Assembly: GCF_036226605.1 (NCBI RefSeq)
Contig: NZ_CP109000.1
Span: forward strand, 7,808,501-7,872,500
Source of the DNA: Streptomyces sp. NBC_00704
GTDB taxonomy: Bacteria > Actinomycetota > Actinomycetes > Streptomycetales > Streptomycetaceae
Direction of reading: 5' to 3'
Length of the DNA stretch: 64,000 bases
The translations under genes were made by a program, and so were the position numbers. Shown here in pieces: positions 25,088 through 35,147 of the stretch. Within the stretch, counting starts at the first letter, position 1, and each line of letters begins with the position of its first letter. Under the pieces are notes generated by a model. The model worked only from the letters and a program-made list of their open reading frames with translations. It made no database searches and was not told the DNA's origin.

Positions 25088-27352
25088 GTGAACCGATCCC
25101 CGCACATCAGAGGGCTGATCGCCCTCGCTGCGGTCGCCCTGTCCCTGTACGTCGCCCTCACCGTGCCCGTCCACCTCGGACTCGATCTGCGGGGCGGCAC
25201 CCAGATCGTGCTGGAAACCCGCCCCGCCGCCGACGCCGACGGCGAGGCCACGGACCGCACGGTGGAGGTGCTGCGCGGCCGTATCGACGCGCTCGGTGTC
25301 GCCGAACCCACCATCGCCCGCTCCGGCAGCGACCGGATCGTCGTCGAGCTGCCCGGCCTGCAGGATCCCCGCAAGGCGGCCGAGGTGCTCGGCCGCACCG
25401 CTCAGCTCACCTTCCACCAGGTCCTCGGCACGGCAGCCGGCGCCGACGACGTATCGGATCCACTTCACAAACGGCCGCGCGAGCAGGTGGTGGCCGACGA
25501 ATCCGGCCAGTACCTTCGCCTTCAAGCAGCTTCACTGACCGGCAAGGACGTCGAGAAGGCAGCCGCCCGCTTCGACCAGCAGGGCGCCGCCGGATGGCAC
25601 GTCACCGTCGACTTCAGGGGATCGGGCGAAAAGGGGTGGGCCCGCCTGACCGGCGAGGCCGCCTGCCACGCGCCCGGGGATCCGGCCCGCCGGGTCGCCA
25701 TCGTCCTGGACGACAAGATCATCTCTTCGCCGCAGGTCGACCCGTCCGTCGCCTGTCGTTCCGGCATCAGCGGCGGCTCCACCCAGATCACGGGAACCTT
25801 CGACGACAGCGAGGCCAAGGAACTGGCCCTGCTCATCAACGGCGGCGCCCTGCCGGTGCCGGTCGACACCGTCGAACAGCGCACCGTCGGCCCCACCCTG
25901 GGCGCGCAGGCCATTACGGCCAGCGCCTGGGCCGCTGTCGTCGGCACGGCTTTGACGTCGTTGTTCATCATCGCCGTCTACCGGATCCTGGGCGCTCTGG
26001 CGACCGCGGCCCTGGCCTGCTACGGCCTCATCTCCTACGCCGCCCTCGCCGCCCTCGGCGCCACCCTCACCCTGCCGGGCCTCGCCGGTTTCGTGCTGGC
26101 CATCGGCATGGCGGTCGACGCCAACGTGCTCGTCTTCGAACGCGCACGCGAGGAGTACGCCTCCCGCCACCGCCCCACCCCGCGGTCGTCCCTGACCGCC
26201 GGATTCCGCCGGGCATTCAGCGCGATCGCCGACTCCAACATCACCACCTTGATCGGCGCCGGCCTGCTGTTCTTCCTCGCCTCCGGGCCCGTGCGCGGGT
26301 TCGGCGTCACGCTGGGCATCGGCGTCCTCGCCTCCATGGTCAGCGCCCTGGTCATCACCCGTGCCCTGGCCGACTACGCGGTCGCCCGCCCCGCCTTGCG
26401 CCGCCGCCCCCACCTCACCGGCATCGCCCACACCGGCACCGTCCGCGACCGCCTCAGCCGCAGCAGACCGAACCTTCTGCGCCACCCGCGCCGATGGCTG
26501 GCCACCTCGGCCGCCGCCCTCGTCCTGGCCGCCGCCGGGATCGCCGTGCGCGGCCTCGACTTCGGCGTCGAATTCACCGGTGGCCGCCTCATCGAATACA
26601 CCACGACGACCCCCGTCGACGCCGACCGGGCCCGCAGCGCGCTCGCCGACGCCGGGTTCCCCCGGGCCGTCGTCCAGACCTCGGGCGACAACCAGCTCAC
26701 CGTCCGCACCCAGCACCTGAGCAACACCCAAGCGGCGGCCATCACCGACACCGTCACCGACCTGGCGCCACGAGCCGACAAAATACGCGACGAAGCCATC
26801 GGGCCCAGCCTCGGCAAAGAACTGCGCCACGGCGCTCTCATCGCCCTCGTCGTCGCCCTCGGCGCCCAGCTCATCTATCTCGCGGCACGCTTCCGCTGGC
26901 TGCTGGGCACCTCCGCTGTCGCCGCCCTCGCCCATGACGTCGTGATCCTCGTCGGCATCTTCGCCTGGCTCGGCAAGCCCGTCGACGGGGTCTTCCTGGC
27001 CGCGCTGCTGACCGTCATCGGCTACTCCGTCAACGACTCCGTCGTCGTCTTCGACCGGATCAGGGAACTGGGCCGGCGTGACCGCAAGGCGCCCTTCGCC
27101 CGCGTCGCCAACCAGGCACTCCTGCAGACCCTGCCCCGCACCGTCAACACCGGCATGGGCGCCGTCTTCATCCTCACCGCACTCGCCGTCCTCGGCGGTG
27201 ACACCCTGACCGACTTCGCTCTCGCCCTCCTCATCGGCCTCGTGGTGGGCACCTATTCGTCGATGTTCACCGCCACACCGCTGGCCATCGAACTGCACCA
27301 GCGCGGCGGGGCTGGTCGCATCCCCGCAGTCAGGGGCAGCACGCGCCGCTGA
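25088..27352 (+). CDS. secDF: SecDF fusion protein, protein-export accessory RND transporter
   Basis: A 754-residue fusion of SecD and SecF, which uses the proton gradient to help Sec-translocated proteins leave the membrane. SecD half: HLGLDLRGGTQIVLET near residue 30, a shortened P1 region, then the transmembrane block from about 280 (GLAGFVLAIGMAVDANVLVF with conserved D, then NITTLIGAGLLFF). SecF half from about 470: GLDFGVEFTGGRLIEY, then VAALAHDVVILVGIF, GYSVNDSVVVFDRIRE and LPRTVNTGMGAVFILT. About twelve membrane segments. The GTG at 25088 has GGAGG 7 bases upstream. Streptomyces normally also carry separate secD and secF, so this is probably an extra paralogue. Confidence 0.93.
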   Translation: MNRSPHIRGLIALAAVALSLYVALTVPVHLGLDLRGGTQIVLETRPAADADGEATDRTVEVLRGRIDALGVAEPTIARSGSDRIVVELPGLQDPRKAAEVLGRTAQLTFHQVLGTAAGADDVSDPLHKRPREQVVADESGQYLRLQAASLTGKDVEKAAARFDQQGAAGWHVTVDFRGSGEKGWARLTGEAACHAPGDPARRVAIVLDDKIISSPQVDPSVACRSGISGGSTQITGTFDDSEAKELALLINGGALPVPVDTVEQRTVGPTLGAQAITASAWAAVVGTALTSLFIIAVYRILGALATAALACYGLISYAALAALGATLTLPGLAGFVLAIGMAVDANVLVFERAREEYASRHRPTPRSSLTAGFRRAFSAIADSNITTLIGAGLLFFLASGPVRGFGVTLGIGVLASMVSALVITRALADYAVARPALRRRPHLTGIAHTGTVRDRLSRSRPNLLRHPRRWLATSAAALVLAAAGIAVRGLDFGVEFTGGRLIEYTTTTPVDADRARSALADAGFPRAVVQTSGDNQLTVRTQHLSNTQAAAITDTVTDLAPRADKIRDEAIGPSLGKELRHGALIALVVALGAQLIYLAARFRWLLGTSAVAALAHDVVILVGIFAWLGKPVDGVFLAALLTVIGYSVNDSVVVFDRIRELGRRDRKAPFARVANQALLQTLPRTVNTGMGAVFILTALAVLGGDTLTDFALALLIGLVVGTYSSMFTATPLAIELHQRGGAGRIPAVRGSTRR

Positions 27353-27369
27353 CGTCGGGGAGGTCCGGT

Positions 27370-27600
27370 CCTGTCGGCAGTGATGATCAGGCGGCAGGAC
27401 CCAACCGAACCCGTACTCTTCCAGCAGACCGAACAGGGTCTGTGCCGTCCGGCTCGCCCAACTGCGCGCCGAGCTCTGCGGCCTTGCGGTGCAGCACTCC
27501 CCGCACCGCCGCGCCGGCTGCCGCAGTATTCCTCCACGGAACGGGCCAGGAGCCGCCCGGCGAACTCGTAGCGCCGGTCAGGCAGGCGGAGCCATTGAAC
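27370..27600 (-). pseudogene. frameshifted remnant of an ArsR/MarR-like regulator
   Basis: Minus-strand pieces in successive frames read WLRLPDRRYEFAGRLLARSV, then AAAVRGVLHRKAAELGAQLG, then LFGLLEEYGFGWVLPPD. This is the order seen in the C-terminal half of a family of winged-helix regulators (RRYELAGRLLA...GRALG...LLE.YGFEP...). The metal-binding end is missing. Recognition is tentative. Confidence 0.4.
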
Positions 27601-27618
27601 CGGCACGATTCATGCTGA

Positions 27619-27981
27619 AGGGCTTTTGGCGGCGGCCCTTTCGGGGACCTCTCGCCAGAGCTCGTGGCGACGCGCGTGGTCGGGCCGGTTGGCGGTCTCG
27701 CGTTCGGGCTCGCTGGCGGGATCGCGGTCGGGCTCGGGCCCGCCGACCGGCCGGGAGGCGGGCCAGCAAACGGGCTCGCGTTCGGGCTGTATTGGCTCGC
27801 TGGGGCCGGCCGCCGCTACCTGGTCTTCCTGCTCTGTATCCGGGGCGGATTGCCCTGGCGCCTCGGCACTTTCCTGAACTGGGCTTACGAGGCAGGACAT
27901 CTGCGGATCTCCGGCGTGGCCTACCAGTTCCGGCACCGCGAACTCCAGGACTGGCTCACCGCACACCCCACTCCCGCGTGA
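27619..27981 (+). pseudogene. C-terminal fragment of a membrane NACHT-like NTPase
   Basis: The 3' end of a large protein: Gly-rich membrane repeats (GGLAFGLAGGIAVGLG), then YLVFLLCIRGGLPWRLGTFL, NWAYEAGHLRISGVAYQFRH and RELQDWLTAHP before the stop. This end is typical of Streptomyces NACHT-domain membrane proteins of 600-800 residues. There is no NTPase domain upstream, and a TGA in frame lies at 27616. A GTG at 27664 could still start a short peptide. Confidence 0.55.
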
Positions 27982-28284
27982 AAGCGCAGCCTCAAGGCGC
28001 CTTTTGTCCTGCCCAGTCATGTGATGACGCTTCTCGGCCAGGCTTCTTGCCGGTGTCCGTCCCGTGGACGCTGACGCGGCTCCGCCGGGGCCTTTCCCTT
28101 CTCGTGGGGGCAAAACGGCGTGCTCTGTGAATTCACCAGATGGTGTGGAGCAGCCGCCGGTTAATCGTTTCGCCGCCCCTTTGCCCGCTGATGCTCGTAG
28201 AGCGCCCGTGCCGTCCGGGGAGGTTGTGCGTGAGCGGGCTGTGTCCGGACGCGCGCACGATCCGAACGAGAGAAACGAGTCCTC
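27982..28284. other. urease promoter region
   Basis: About 300 bases without a gene between the NACHT fragment and ureAB. It should hold the urease promoter. I see no clear nickel- or nitrogen-regulator palindrome. Confidence 0.4.
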
Positions 28285-29145
28285 GTGCATTTGACTCCGC
28301 ATGAGCAGGAGCGGCTGCTGATCCATGTGGCTGCCGATGTGGCGCAGCGGCGCCGCGATTTGGGGCTGCTTTTGAACTATCCAGAGGCGATGGCGCTGTT
28401 GACGGTGCACGTCTTCGAGCAGGCGCGTGCCGGGAAGACGGTCAGCGACGTCATGGACTCGGGCCGGCATCTGATCAGCCGGGCTGAGGTGATGGACGGC
28501 GTCCCGGAGATGATCAGGAACGTTCAGGTGGAGGCGACGTTCCCGGACGGTACGAAGCTGGTCACCATCCACGACCCCATCCCGGAGGCCGCGGCAGAGG
28601 GGTCCGGCGTCTGTCCGGGCAAGGTGGAGCACCCCCGGCCGCCCCGCACGTCGCAGGGGCCGGTCGACTGCGGCGACAGAGGCGACGCGTCCCCGGGCTG
28701 CGACGAGGACGAGGAGATGGCCCGCCGGTACGACGCGATCCGCTTCAACGTGCACCTCGACGGGGACACGCAGGGCGTCAGTCTCCAGACGGAGGCGACC
28801 ACTTTGCCGGGGCCGGGCAAGACGAAGATCAGGGTGAGGAACGAGTCGGACCGTCCCGTCCAGGTCGGCTCCCACTACCACTTCGCCGAGGTCAACCCGG
28901 GGCTGAAGGTCGTCAGTGTCGAGGTCCCCGCCGGTCAGGTCGTCCCCCGGGACCGCAGTCTGTGGAACTGTGACGCGGCGAGGGGCCGGCGGCTCAACAT
29001 CGCCGCGGGCACGTCCGTGCGTTTCGAACCGGGCGACGAGTGCTGCGTGGAACTGGTGCAGATCCAGGGCGAGGTCACCGCTGGCGGCAGTGCCACCGGT
29101 GATCTCGCCAAAATCCAGGGACTGCGCGAGGGGACCGTCCGATGA
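28285..29145 (+). CDS. ureAB: fused urease gamma and beta subunits
   Basis: A 286-residue fusion. Residues 1-100 are UreA (HLTPHEQERLLIHVAADVAQ, MDGVPEMIRNVQVEATFPDG, LVTIHDPI). About 165-286 is UreB (NESDRPVQVGSHYHFAEVNP, RGRRLNIAAGTSVRFEPGD, CVELVQIQGE). Between them a linker of about 60 charged, Pro/Gly-rich residues carries several Cys. Together with UreC these form the urease that hydrolyses urea to ammonia and carbamate. Fusion occurs in Streptomyces second ureases, but typical fusions are about 225-230 residues, so this linker is long. The GTG at 28285 follows a GAGAGAAACGAG stretch. The stop overlaps ureC as ATGA. Confidence 0.93.
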   Translation: MHLTPHEQERLLIHVAADVAQRRRDLGLLLNYPEAMALLTVHVFEQARAGKTVSDVMDSGRHLISRAEVMDGVPEMIRNVQVEATFPDGTKLVTIHDPIPEAAAEGSGVCPGKVEHPRPPRTSQGPVDCGDRGDASPGCDEDEEMARRYDAIRFNVHLDGDTQGVSLQTEATTLPGPGKTKIRVRNESDRPVQVGSHYHFAEVNPGLKVVSVEVPAGQVVPRDRSLWNCDAARGRRLNIAAGTSVRFEPGDECCVELVQIQGEVTAGGSATGDLAKIQGLREGTVR

Positions 29146-31190
29146 GCCATCCGCAGGAACAAGGCCGCGGCCAGGTGCCGGAGTGTGGGAAGGGCGGGCC
29201 GAAGCCGGGCAATGAGCTGACGCGGGCGGAGTACACCGCCTTGTACGGGCCGACCACGCGGGACCGGGTCCGCCTCGCCGACACCGACCTGACGCTGGAG
29301 ATCGAGGCGGACTGGAGCGGCGGTCCGTCGTACAGCGGCAATGAGATGATCTTCGGCGGCGGCAAGGTGGTCCGCGAGTCGATGGGGATGTCGCACCTTG
29401 CCAGGGACGGCAGAAACAGCAAAGGCGACGCCACGGGACACAGGCCGGTGGACACCGTCGTCACCGGCGCGCTGATCCTCGACTGGTGGGGCGTGGTCAA
29501 GGCCGACATCGGCGTCCGCGACGGCAGGATCGCGGCCATCGGCAAGGCGTACAACCCGGAGACGATGGATCCGATCCCGAGCAACAGGTTCGAGACGCCG
29601 GACCGGACGACGGCTGGCAACGCGGTGCCGGTTGCGGTGACGCCGGTGAGTTTCGTGGTCGGTCCGAGCACCGAGGTCATCTCCGGCAACGGGCGGATCC
29701 TCACCGCGGGCGGTGTGGACACCCATGTTCACTTCATCTGCCCCGAGGAGATCCGTGAGGCGCTGGCCTCGGGCGTGACCACCCTGATCGGCGGCGGCAC
29801 CGGCCCGGCCGAGGGCAGTACGGCCACCACCGTGACCCCGGGCGCGTGGCATATCAGGCGCCTCTTCGAGGCGCTGGACGGGTTCCCGGTCAACATCGGC
29901 CTGCTCGGCAAGGGCAGCACGATGAACAAGCACGAGCTCAACGCGCAGGTGGACGCCGGTGTCTGCGGCTTCAAGGTCCACGAGGACTGGGGCGCCACCC
30001 CTGCGGTGATCGACCGGGCCCTGGACGTCTGTGAAGAGCGCGGTGTCCAACTCGCCCTGCATGCCGACTCACTGAACGAGTCGGGCTTCCTGGAGAGCAC
30101 GCGTGCGGCCTTCACCGGCGACGCCAGGGACGCCGACGGGAAGTTCACGGCGAAGAAGGCGCGTTCCCTCCACATCTTCCACGTGGAGGGCGCCGGCGGC
30201 GGTCACGCGCCCGACATGATCGAGCTGGTCAAGGACCCCAACGTCCTGCCGGCCTCGACCAACCCGACCCGCCCGCTGACGGTGAACACGGTCAAAGAGC
30301 ACGTCGACATGATGATCGTGTGCCATCACCTCAACCCGGAGATCCCGGCGGACATGGCCTTCGCCGACTCCCGGATCCGCCCGTCCACCATGGCCGCGGA
30401 GGACCTCCTGCACGACATGGGCGCCATCTCGATGATGTCCTCCGACGCCCAGGCGATGGGCCGCATCGGCGAGATGATCATGCGTACCTGGCAGACCGCC
30501 CACGTCATGAAGTGCCGCTACGGCCCCCTGAAGGAAGACCTCGAAGCCGCGAAGGTCCGCACCATCACCGACGACACAGGCCACTCCTTCAACGACCAGC
30601 AACTCCAGCCCAACGACAACTTCCGCGCACGCCGCTACGTCGCCAAGTACACGATCAATCCCGCGATCACCCACGGCATCGACCGTCACACCGGATCCGT
30701 GGAGACCGGCAAGCTCGCCGACCTGGTGCTGTGGGAGCCGAAGTTCTTCGGCGTCAAACCGCACATGCTCCTCAAGGGCGGCCAGCTCGCCTACGCACAG
30801 GTCGGTGACGCCAACGCGTCGATCACCACGCCGCAGCCCTACCTGCCCCGGGCGGTCTGGGGCTCCACCGGCCGCTCCCCGGGTCGTAACTCGGTGAACT
30901 TCGTGGCTCCCGGCGTGGCGGACAACCTGAACGGAGACGGCACCAGCAGCAACCCGGGGCTCGGTCTCGACAAGGACTTCGTGGACATCACCAGCACTCG
31001 GAACGTCACGAAGGGCGACATGAGACTGAACGACACCGTTCCCAACAGCCTGGAAGTCGACCACAACAGCTTCGAGGTCACCATCGGCGGTGCGACCACC
31101 AGCGACGCCCGCACCGAAATCAACGGTGCCACGGTGCCGCGCTCCTACGTCACCGAAGTCCCCTTGGCACAGCGGTACTTCCTCTTCTGA
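29142..31190 (+). CDS. ureC: urease alpha (catalytic) subunit, long form
   Basis: A 682-residue UreC against the usual 567-573. All key residues are present: nickel-ligand H195 and H197 (DTHVHFICP), the carbamylated lysine K278 (GFKVHEDWGAT), HADSLNESG, HVEGAGGGHAPD, the flap cysteine C394 (IVCHHLNP) and D435 (SSDAQAMGR). It ends LAQRYFLF, as urease does. The extra length is in an N-terminal extension (about 25), an insert near residues 145-175, one near 460-485 (EAAKVRTITDDTGHSFNDQQ) and a swollen C-terminal beta region (about 590-665). It is predicted active. Translation is coupled to ureAB. ureF-ureG-ureD follow. Confidence 0.95.
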   Translation: MSHPQEQGRGQVPECGKGGPKPGNELTRAEYTALYGPTTRDRVRLADTDLTLEIEADWSGGPSYSGNEMIFGGGKVVRESMGMSHLARDGRNSKGDATGHRPVDTVVTGALILDWWGVVKADIGVRDGRIAAIGKAYNPETMDPIPSNRFETPDRTTAGNAVPVAVTPVSFVVGPSTEVISGNGRILTAGGVDTHVHFICPEEIREALASGVTTLIGGGTGPAEGSTATTVTPGAWHIRRLFEALDGFPVNIGLLGKGSTMNKHELNAQVDAGVCGFKVHEDWGATPAVIDRALDVCEERGVQLALHADSLNESGFLESTRAAFTGDARDADGKFTAKKARSLHIFHVEGAGGGHAPDMIELVKDPNVLPASTNPTRPLTVNTVKEHVDMMIVCHHLNPEIPADMAFADSRIRPSTMAAEDLLHDMGAISMMSSDAQAMGRIGEMIMRTWQTAHVMKCRYGPLKEDLEAAKVRTITDDTGHSFNDQQLQPNDNFRARRYVAKYTINPAITHGIDRHTGSVETGKLADLVLWEPKFFGVKPHMLLKGGQLAYAQVGDANASITTPQPYLPRAVWGSTGRSPGRNSVNFVAPGVADNLNGDGTSSNPGLGLDKDFVDITSTRNVTKGDMRLNDTVPNSLEVDHNSFEVTIGGATTSDARTEINGATVPRSYVTEVPLAQRYFLF

Positions 31191-31198
31191 ATCCGGCA

Positions 31199-31303
31199 CT
31201 CGCCCGGCCGCCGGCCCCCGCCGCCACGGCCGGGCCCTGGGCGGACCCTGACCTCGCCCGGCCGCCGGTCGCCGCCGCGACGGCCAGGCCCGGGCGGGCC
31301 CTG
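31199..31303. repeat. imperfect 54-base tandem duplication
   Basis: Two units beginning CTCGCCCGGCCGCCGG (31199 and 31253), with GCCGCC and CGGCC blocks at the same offsets, fill the ureC-ureF spacer. Its high potential to fold could attenuate or stabilise the urease mRNA. Confidence 0.6.
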
Positions 31304-31377
31304 CGCCCGCCCGGACGCTGGGCGCCTGCCCGGACCTCCACAAGGCCATCCGATCTGTGAAAGGCAGTCGCTCGCCC

Positions 31378-32052
31378 ATGAGCCGTGCAGCCCTGCTCCT
31401 GCTGGCCGACGGCCGCCTCCCCGCCGGCGGGCACGCCCACTCCGGCGGCGTCGAGGCCGCCGTCGCCCACAAGGCCGTCCATGACACCGACAGCCTGGAG
31501 GCGTTCTGCCGCGGGCGCCTGCACACCACCGGTCTGACGACGGCCGCCCTGGCCGCCGCAGCGGCAGCCGGATACGACCCGTTGCTGCTCGATGCCGCCG
31601 CCGACGCACGAACCCCCGCCCCCGCACTGCGCATTGTCGCCCGCAGGCTCGGCCGACAGATGATGCGCGCCGCCCGCGCCACCTTCCCCTCCGACGCACT
31701 CGACCACCTGGCCGCCGCACGTCCCCAGGGCGCCCACCAGCCCCTCGTGCTGGGCCTGGCCGCGCGGGCCGCCGGGCTCACCCCGCTGGACGCCGCCTAC
31801 GCCGCCGCATACGAGAGCATCGGCGGCCCGGCCACCGCGGCGGTGCGCCTCCTCAGCCTCGACCCGCTCGACGCCTCCGGGCTGCTGGCCCGACTCGGCC
31901 CCGAAACCGACGACGTCGCACACGCTGCGGCCGACGCCGCGACCCACGCTCTGACCGAGGGCCTCAATGTTCTGCCGTCGGCCTCCTCGCCCCTGCTGGA
32001 CATCACCGGCGAGCAGCACGCCGCCTGGACCGCCCGACTCTTCGCCTCCTGA
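31378..32052 (+). CDS. ureF: urease accessory protein UreF
   Basis: A 224-residue all-helical accessory protein. UreF motifs: LLLLADGRLPAGGHAHSGGV near the start and LGLAARAAGLTPLDAAYAAA in the middle, ending PLLDITGEQHA. UreF with UreD and UreG builds the nickel metallocentre and acts on UreG GTPase fidelity. The ATG at 31378 matches the family start; a GTG seven codons upstream is possible. It is separated from ureC by a repeat-filled 187-base spacer. Confidence 0.93.
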   Translation: MSRAALLLLADGRLPAGGHAHSGGVEAAVAHKAVHDTDSLEAFCRGRLHTTGLTTAALAAAAAAGYDPLLLDAAADARTPAPALRIVARRLGRQMMRAARATFPSDALDHLAAARPQGAHQPLVLGLAARAAGLTPLDAAYAAAYESIGGPATAAVRLLSLDPLDASGLLARLGPETDDVAHAAADAATHALTEGLNVLPSASSPLLDITGEQHAAWTARLFAS

Positions 32053-32088
32053 CCAGCCTTCCGACAACCAAGACAGAACGGAGCTGCC

Positions 32089-32774
<686 letters not shown>

Positions 32775-32778
<4 letters not shown>

Positions 32779-33632
32779 GCCCTGCTTCCCAACTCGCCGC
32801 CGCCCGGGCAACGTCCGAGCCCGATGTGCCCCCGACCGGTGTCGGGGTGCCCGCCGGGCACCCCGACGGCTTACGGGCCACGGCCCGCATCCGCGCCGTC
32901 CACAACGGACGCGTCACCACCCTCCCGCAACTGCACAGCGACGGCCCCTTCCACCTGCGGCGCCTGCGCACCGCCAGCAACGCCGCCACCGTGGGGATCA
33001 TCAGTGCGATGAGCGCCCCCTTGGGCGGCGACCGGCTCACCCTCGACATCACCGCCGAGGACCGGGCCGAACTGGAGATCACCACAGCCGCCGCCACACT
33101 TGCCCTGCGCGGCCCCACCACCGACGCAGCCACCTACGACGTGCGCCTCACCGTCGGAGAGCACGCCCGTCTGCGCTGGCTGCCGCAGCACCTGATCAGC
33201 GCGGCCGGCAGCAACCTGCGCCAGACGTACGCCGTCGAACTCGCCGCCACCTCCCGCCTGGTGCTGCGAGAAGAACAGCTCCTGGGCCGGGCCGGCGAGG
33301 AACCCGGCCACCTCGTCACCCGGATCCTGGTCCACCGCGCAGGACGCCCTCTCCTCGACCAGCACACCGCCTACGGAGCCCCGGAACCCGGCTGGGACGG
33401 CCCGGCCGTCCTGAACGGGTACCGCGCCGTCGGCCAGCTCCTCATCGTGGACCCGCGCCTCGACGTCCGAGAAGACCCCGTCCTGCTCGGCGGCGAAGGC
33501 ACCAAGGACGGATGCGCCGTCCTCGCCCCTCTGGCAGGCGGCCCCGCGCTGCTCGCCACCGCCGTCGCACCCACCACCTCAAGGCTGCGAGACCTGCTCG
33601 ACCAAGCGCACGCACATGCTCTCGCCCTATAG
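32775..33632 (+). CDS. ureD: urease accessory protein UreD (UreH)
   Basis: A 285-residue nickel-insertion scaffold that binds apo-urease and recruits UreF-UreG. Visible UreD features: ISAMSAPLGGDRLTLDITAE, LRWLPQHLISAAGSNLRQTY and the GEEPGHLVTRILVHRAGRPL block. The length is on the long side of normal because of an N-terminal extension. Translationally coupled to ureG and last of the urease operon. There is no ureE gene, which is common in actinobacteria. Confidence 0.93.
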
Positions 33633-33641
33633 AGGCGCGCG

Positions 33642-33662
33642 GGGCCGCCGTGCCGGCGGCCC
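33642..33662 (+). terminator. terminator after the urease operon
   Basis: A hairpin with arms GGGCCGCC and GGCGGCCC around a 5-base loop begins ten bases after the ureD stop. Confidence 0.7.
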
Positions 33663-34112
33663 GGAGCGGAGGAACCCACCGAGGTCGCGTTGCGGGCTGC
33701 CCACCGGCCGCGGAACCGGTTCGAGGGCAGTCCGTCCGGGCCGTAGCCCCGAAGTCCCGTCCGGCCAGAGGCGGCAGGTCGCCGGCGGCGTCCACTCGAT
33801 GCGTTCGCCGTTCTCGTCGTGCGTATAGGTCGCCGGAACCGTGGACGGGGCGAAGGACCGGAGAGCCGACCCCATCGGCGCGGGACGGTTGGGCGCGGTG
33901 CGGGATCGGGGCCGCCGCGACGTAGCGCTGCCGGACAGCCCACGCGTAGAACTGATTGAGCACGACACTTCGTGGTTCCAGGTACTGCCCTCAACGTTGG
34001 GCCCGGTCTCATCCCGGCGGCGCCACTGGTGGAGAGCCAGATGATCCGCCTCCATGGCGGCCCGCCACGACTTCCCACCGCGGGAGGTATGCAGGGACGT
34101 GAAGAACGGAGT
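33663..34112 (-). pseudogene. tyrosine-recombinase integrase remnant, N-terminal part, frameshifted
   Basis: Minus-strand pieces in order: FTSLHTSRGGKSWRAAMEAD, HLALHQWRRRDETGPNVEGS, LNQFYAWAVRQRYVAAAPIP, PATYTHDENGERIEWTPPAT, GLRGYGPDGLPSNRFRGRWA and ARNATSVG. They match the N-terminal core-binding region of a Streptomyces site-specific integrase family, spread over three frames. The catalytic C-terminal domain (R-H-R-Y) is absent. The remnant lies directly beyond the urease terminator. Confidence 0.65.
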
Positions 34113-34322
34113 GCACTGTCCATCCGGCTCTGCTCAACACCCGCGGACATTGAAGTAGTGACGGCTGTTCGTCAGTTGTCGACTGCCACAGTTGCGGCGA
34201 GCGGCGACGGCCGTACACCATCAGGTGCCCTGTCTTAGTCATCCCTGGGCATGACGCGGCCCATCCTCGTACTGGACTAGCTTCGCGCGGGTTGGAAGAT
34301 CCATTCGAAACGGGGAGGGTGC

Positions 34323-34664
34323 ATGACCAGCACACTCAAGAAGTTCGTAACCACCACGTCGGCGTCGGGCCTCCTGGCCGCAGGCATGATACTCGGCGCC
34401 ACGGGGGCGGCCCAGGCCGCACCCGGCGGTCCGTCCGGCTGCACGGCGTACGTCTCGCACACCAACATCCACACGGCCGTGGGCTTCTGCACGTCGGGCA
34501 GCGGCACCTGGAACGTCCAGGCCATGTGCGCCGGCCCGGGCAGCACGCACGGCCCCTACAAGGGAGACCCCGGCTACCGCACCCGCGGTATGGAGAAGGC
34601 GGCGACGCTCAACTGCGGTGGCGGCTACCCGACCAACCTGAAGGTTGTCGACATCAAGAGCTGA
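34323..34664 (+). CDS. small secreted protein of unknown function
   Basis: A 113-residue protein with a signal peptide (KKFVTTTSASGLLAAGMILG, cleavage after AQA near residue 32) and a mature part of about 80 residues with four Cys (GCTAYV, GFCTSG, AMCAGPG, LNCGGG), Gly/His rich. It is probably a disulfide-bonded exported protein. GGGGAGGG precedes the ATG at 34323. No family recognised. It shares style but not sequence with the 1946-2398 protein. Confidence 0.78.
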   Translation: MTSTLKKFVTTTSASGLLAAGMILGATGAAQAAPGGPSGCTAYVSHTNIHTAVGFCTSGSGTWNVQAMCAGPGSTHGPYKGDPGYRTRGMEKAATLNCGGGYPTNLKVVDIKS

Positions 34665-35147
34665 GTCTGGAGCGTGTCTCTTCAATAGGTGGTCAGTTGA
34701 TCGGACGGACCTGTCCGGCAAGCGATCACTGATGAGAGTGTGGGACCGGATCGCGCCGCTGATACCGGCCGATCCGGTTCCGCAGTCGGACGACGGCGCG
34801 AGCGCTTCTGGGCCGTGGAGTTCCAGGAGCCCTGGGGTGGCATCGCTCTGCCCCGGCCCGGCGTGCGAGGGGTCCGCGCGTTCTGGAAGCCGATGTCCCA
34901 GAGGTCACGTGAACGGATGGCGGGTCCCGGCCGGCGACTGCCGAGGGTCCATGGCACTGGCCACCACAGGGGCTACTGGCCAAGGCCGTCACGAAGCTCG
35001 AGGGCGACGCCGTCGAGGAGCTGGAACTCAAAGGATTCGAGCCGGTACCCGAAGTCCAGCGACGGCCGGCCCCTGGATGACCAGGCTCTCCTGCGCGGGC
35101 CTCCAGCTGCGCGCCCGCCCGCCTGGCCGGACGGGCCGACTACAGCG
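34665..35147. other. decayed region, possible transposase debris
   Basis: No intact gene. At about 34725-34790 the plus strand reads KRSLMRVWDRIAPLIPADPV, similar to the start of IS5-type transposases, with frame loss afterwards. At about 34975-35080 it reads GLLAKAVTKLEGDAVEELEL, which looks coding but is unidentified. Confidence 0.35.

Noticed and set aside
25532..27298. Minus-strand open frame of about 588 codons
   Set aside because: It is antisense to SecDF and has Gly/Asp/Glu-rich composition without domains.
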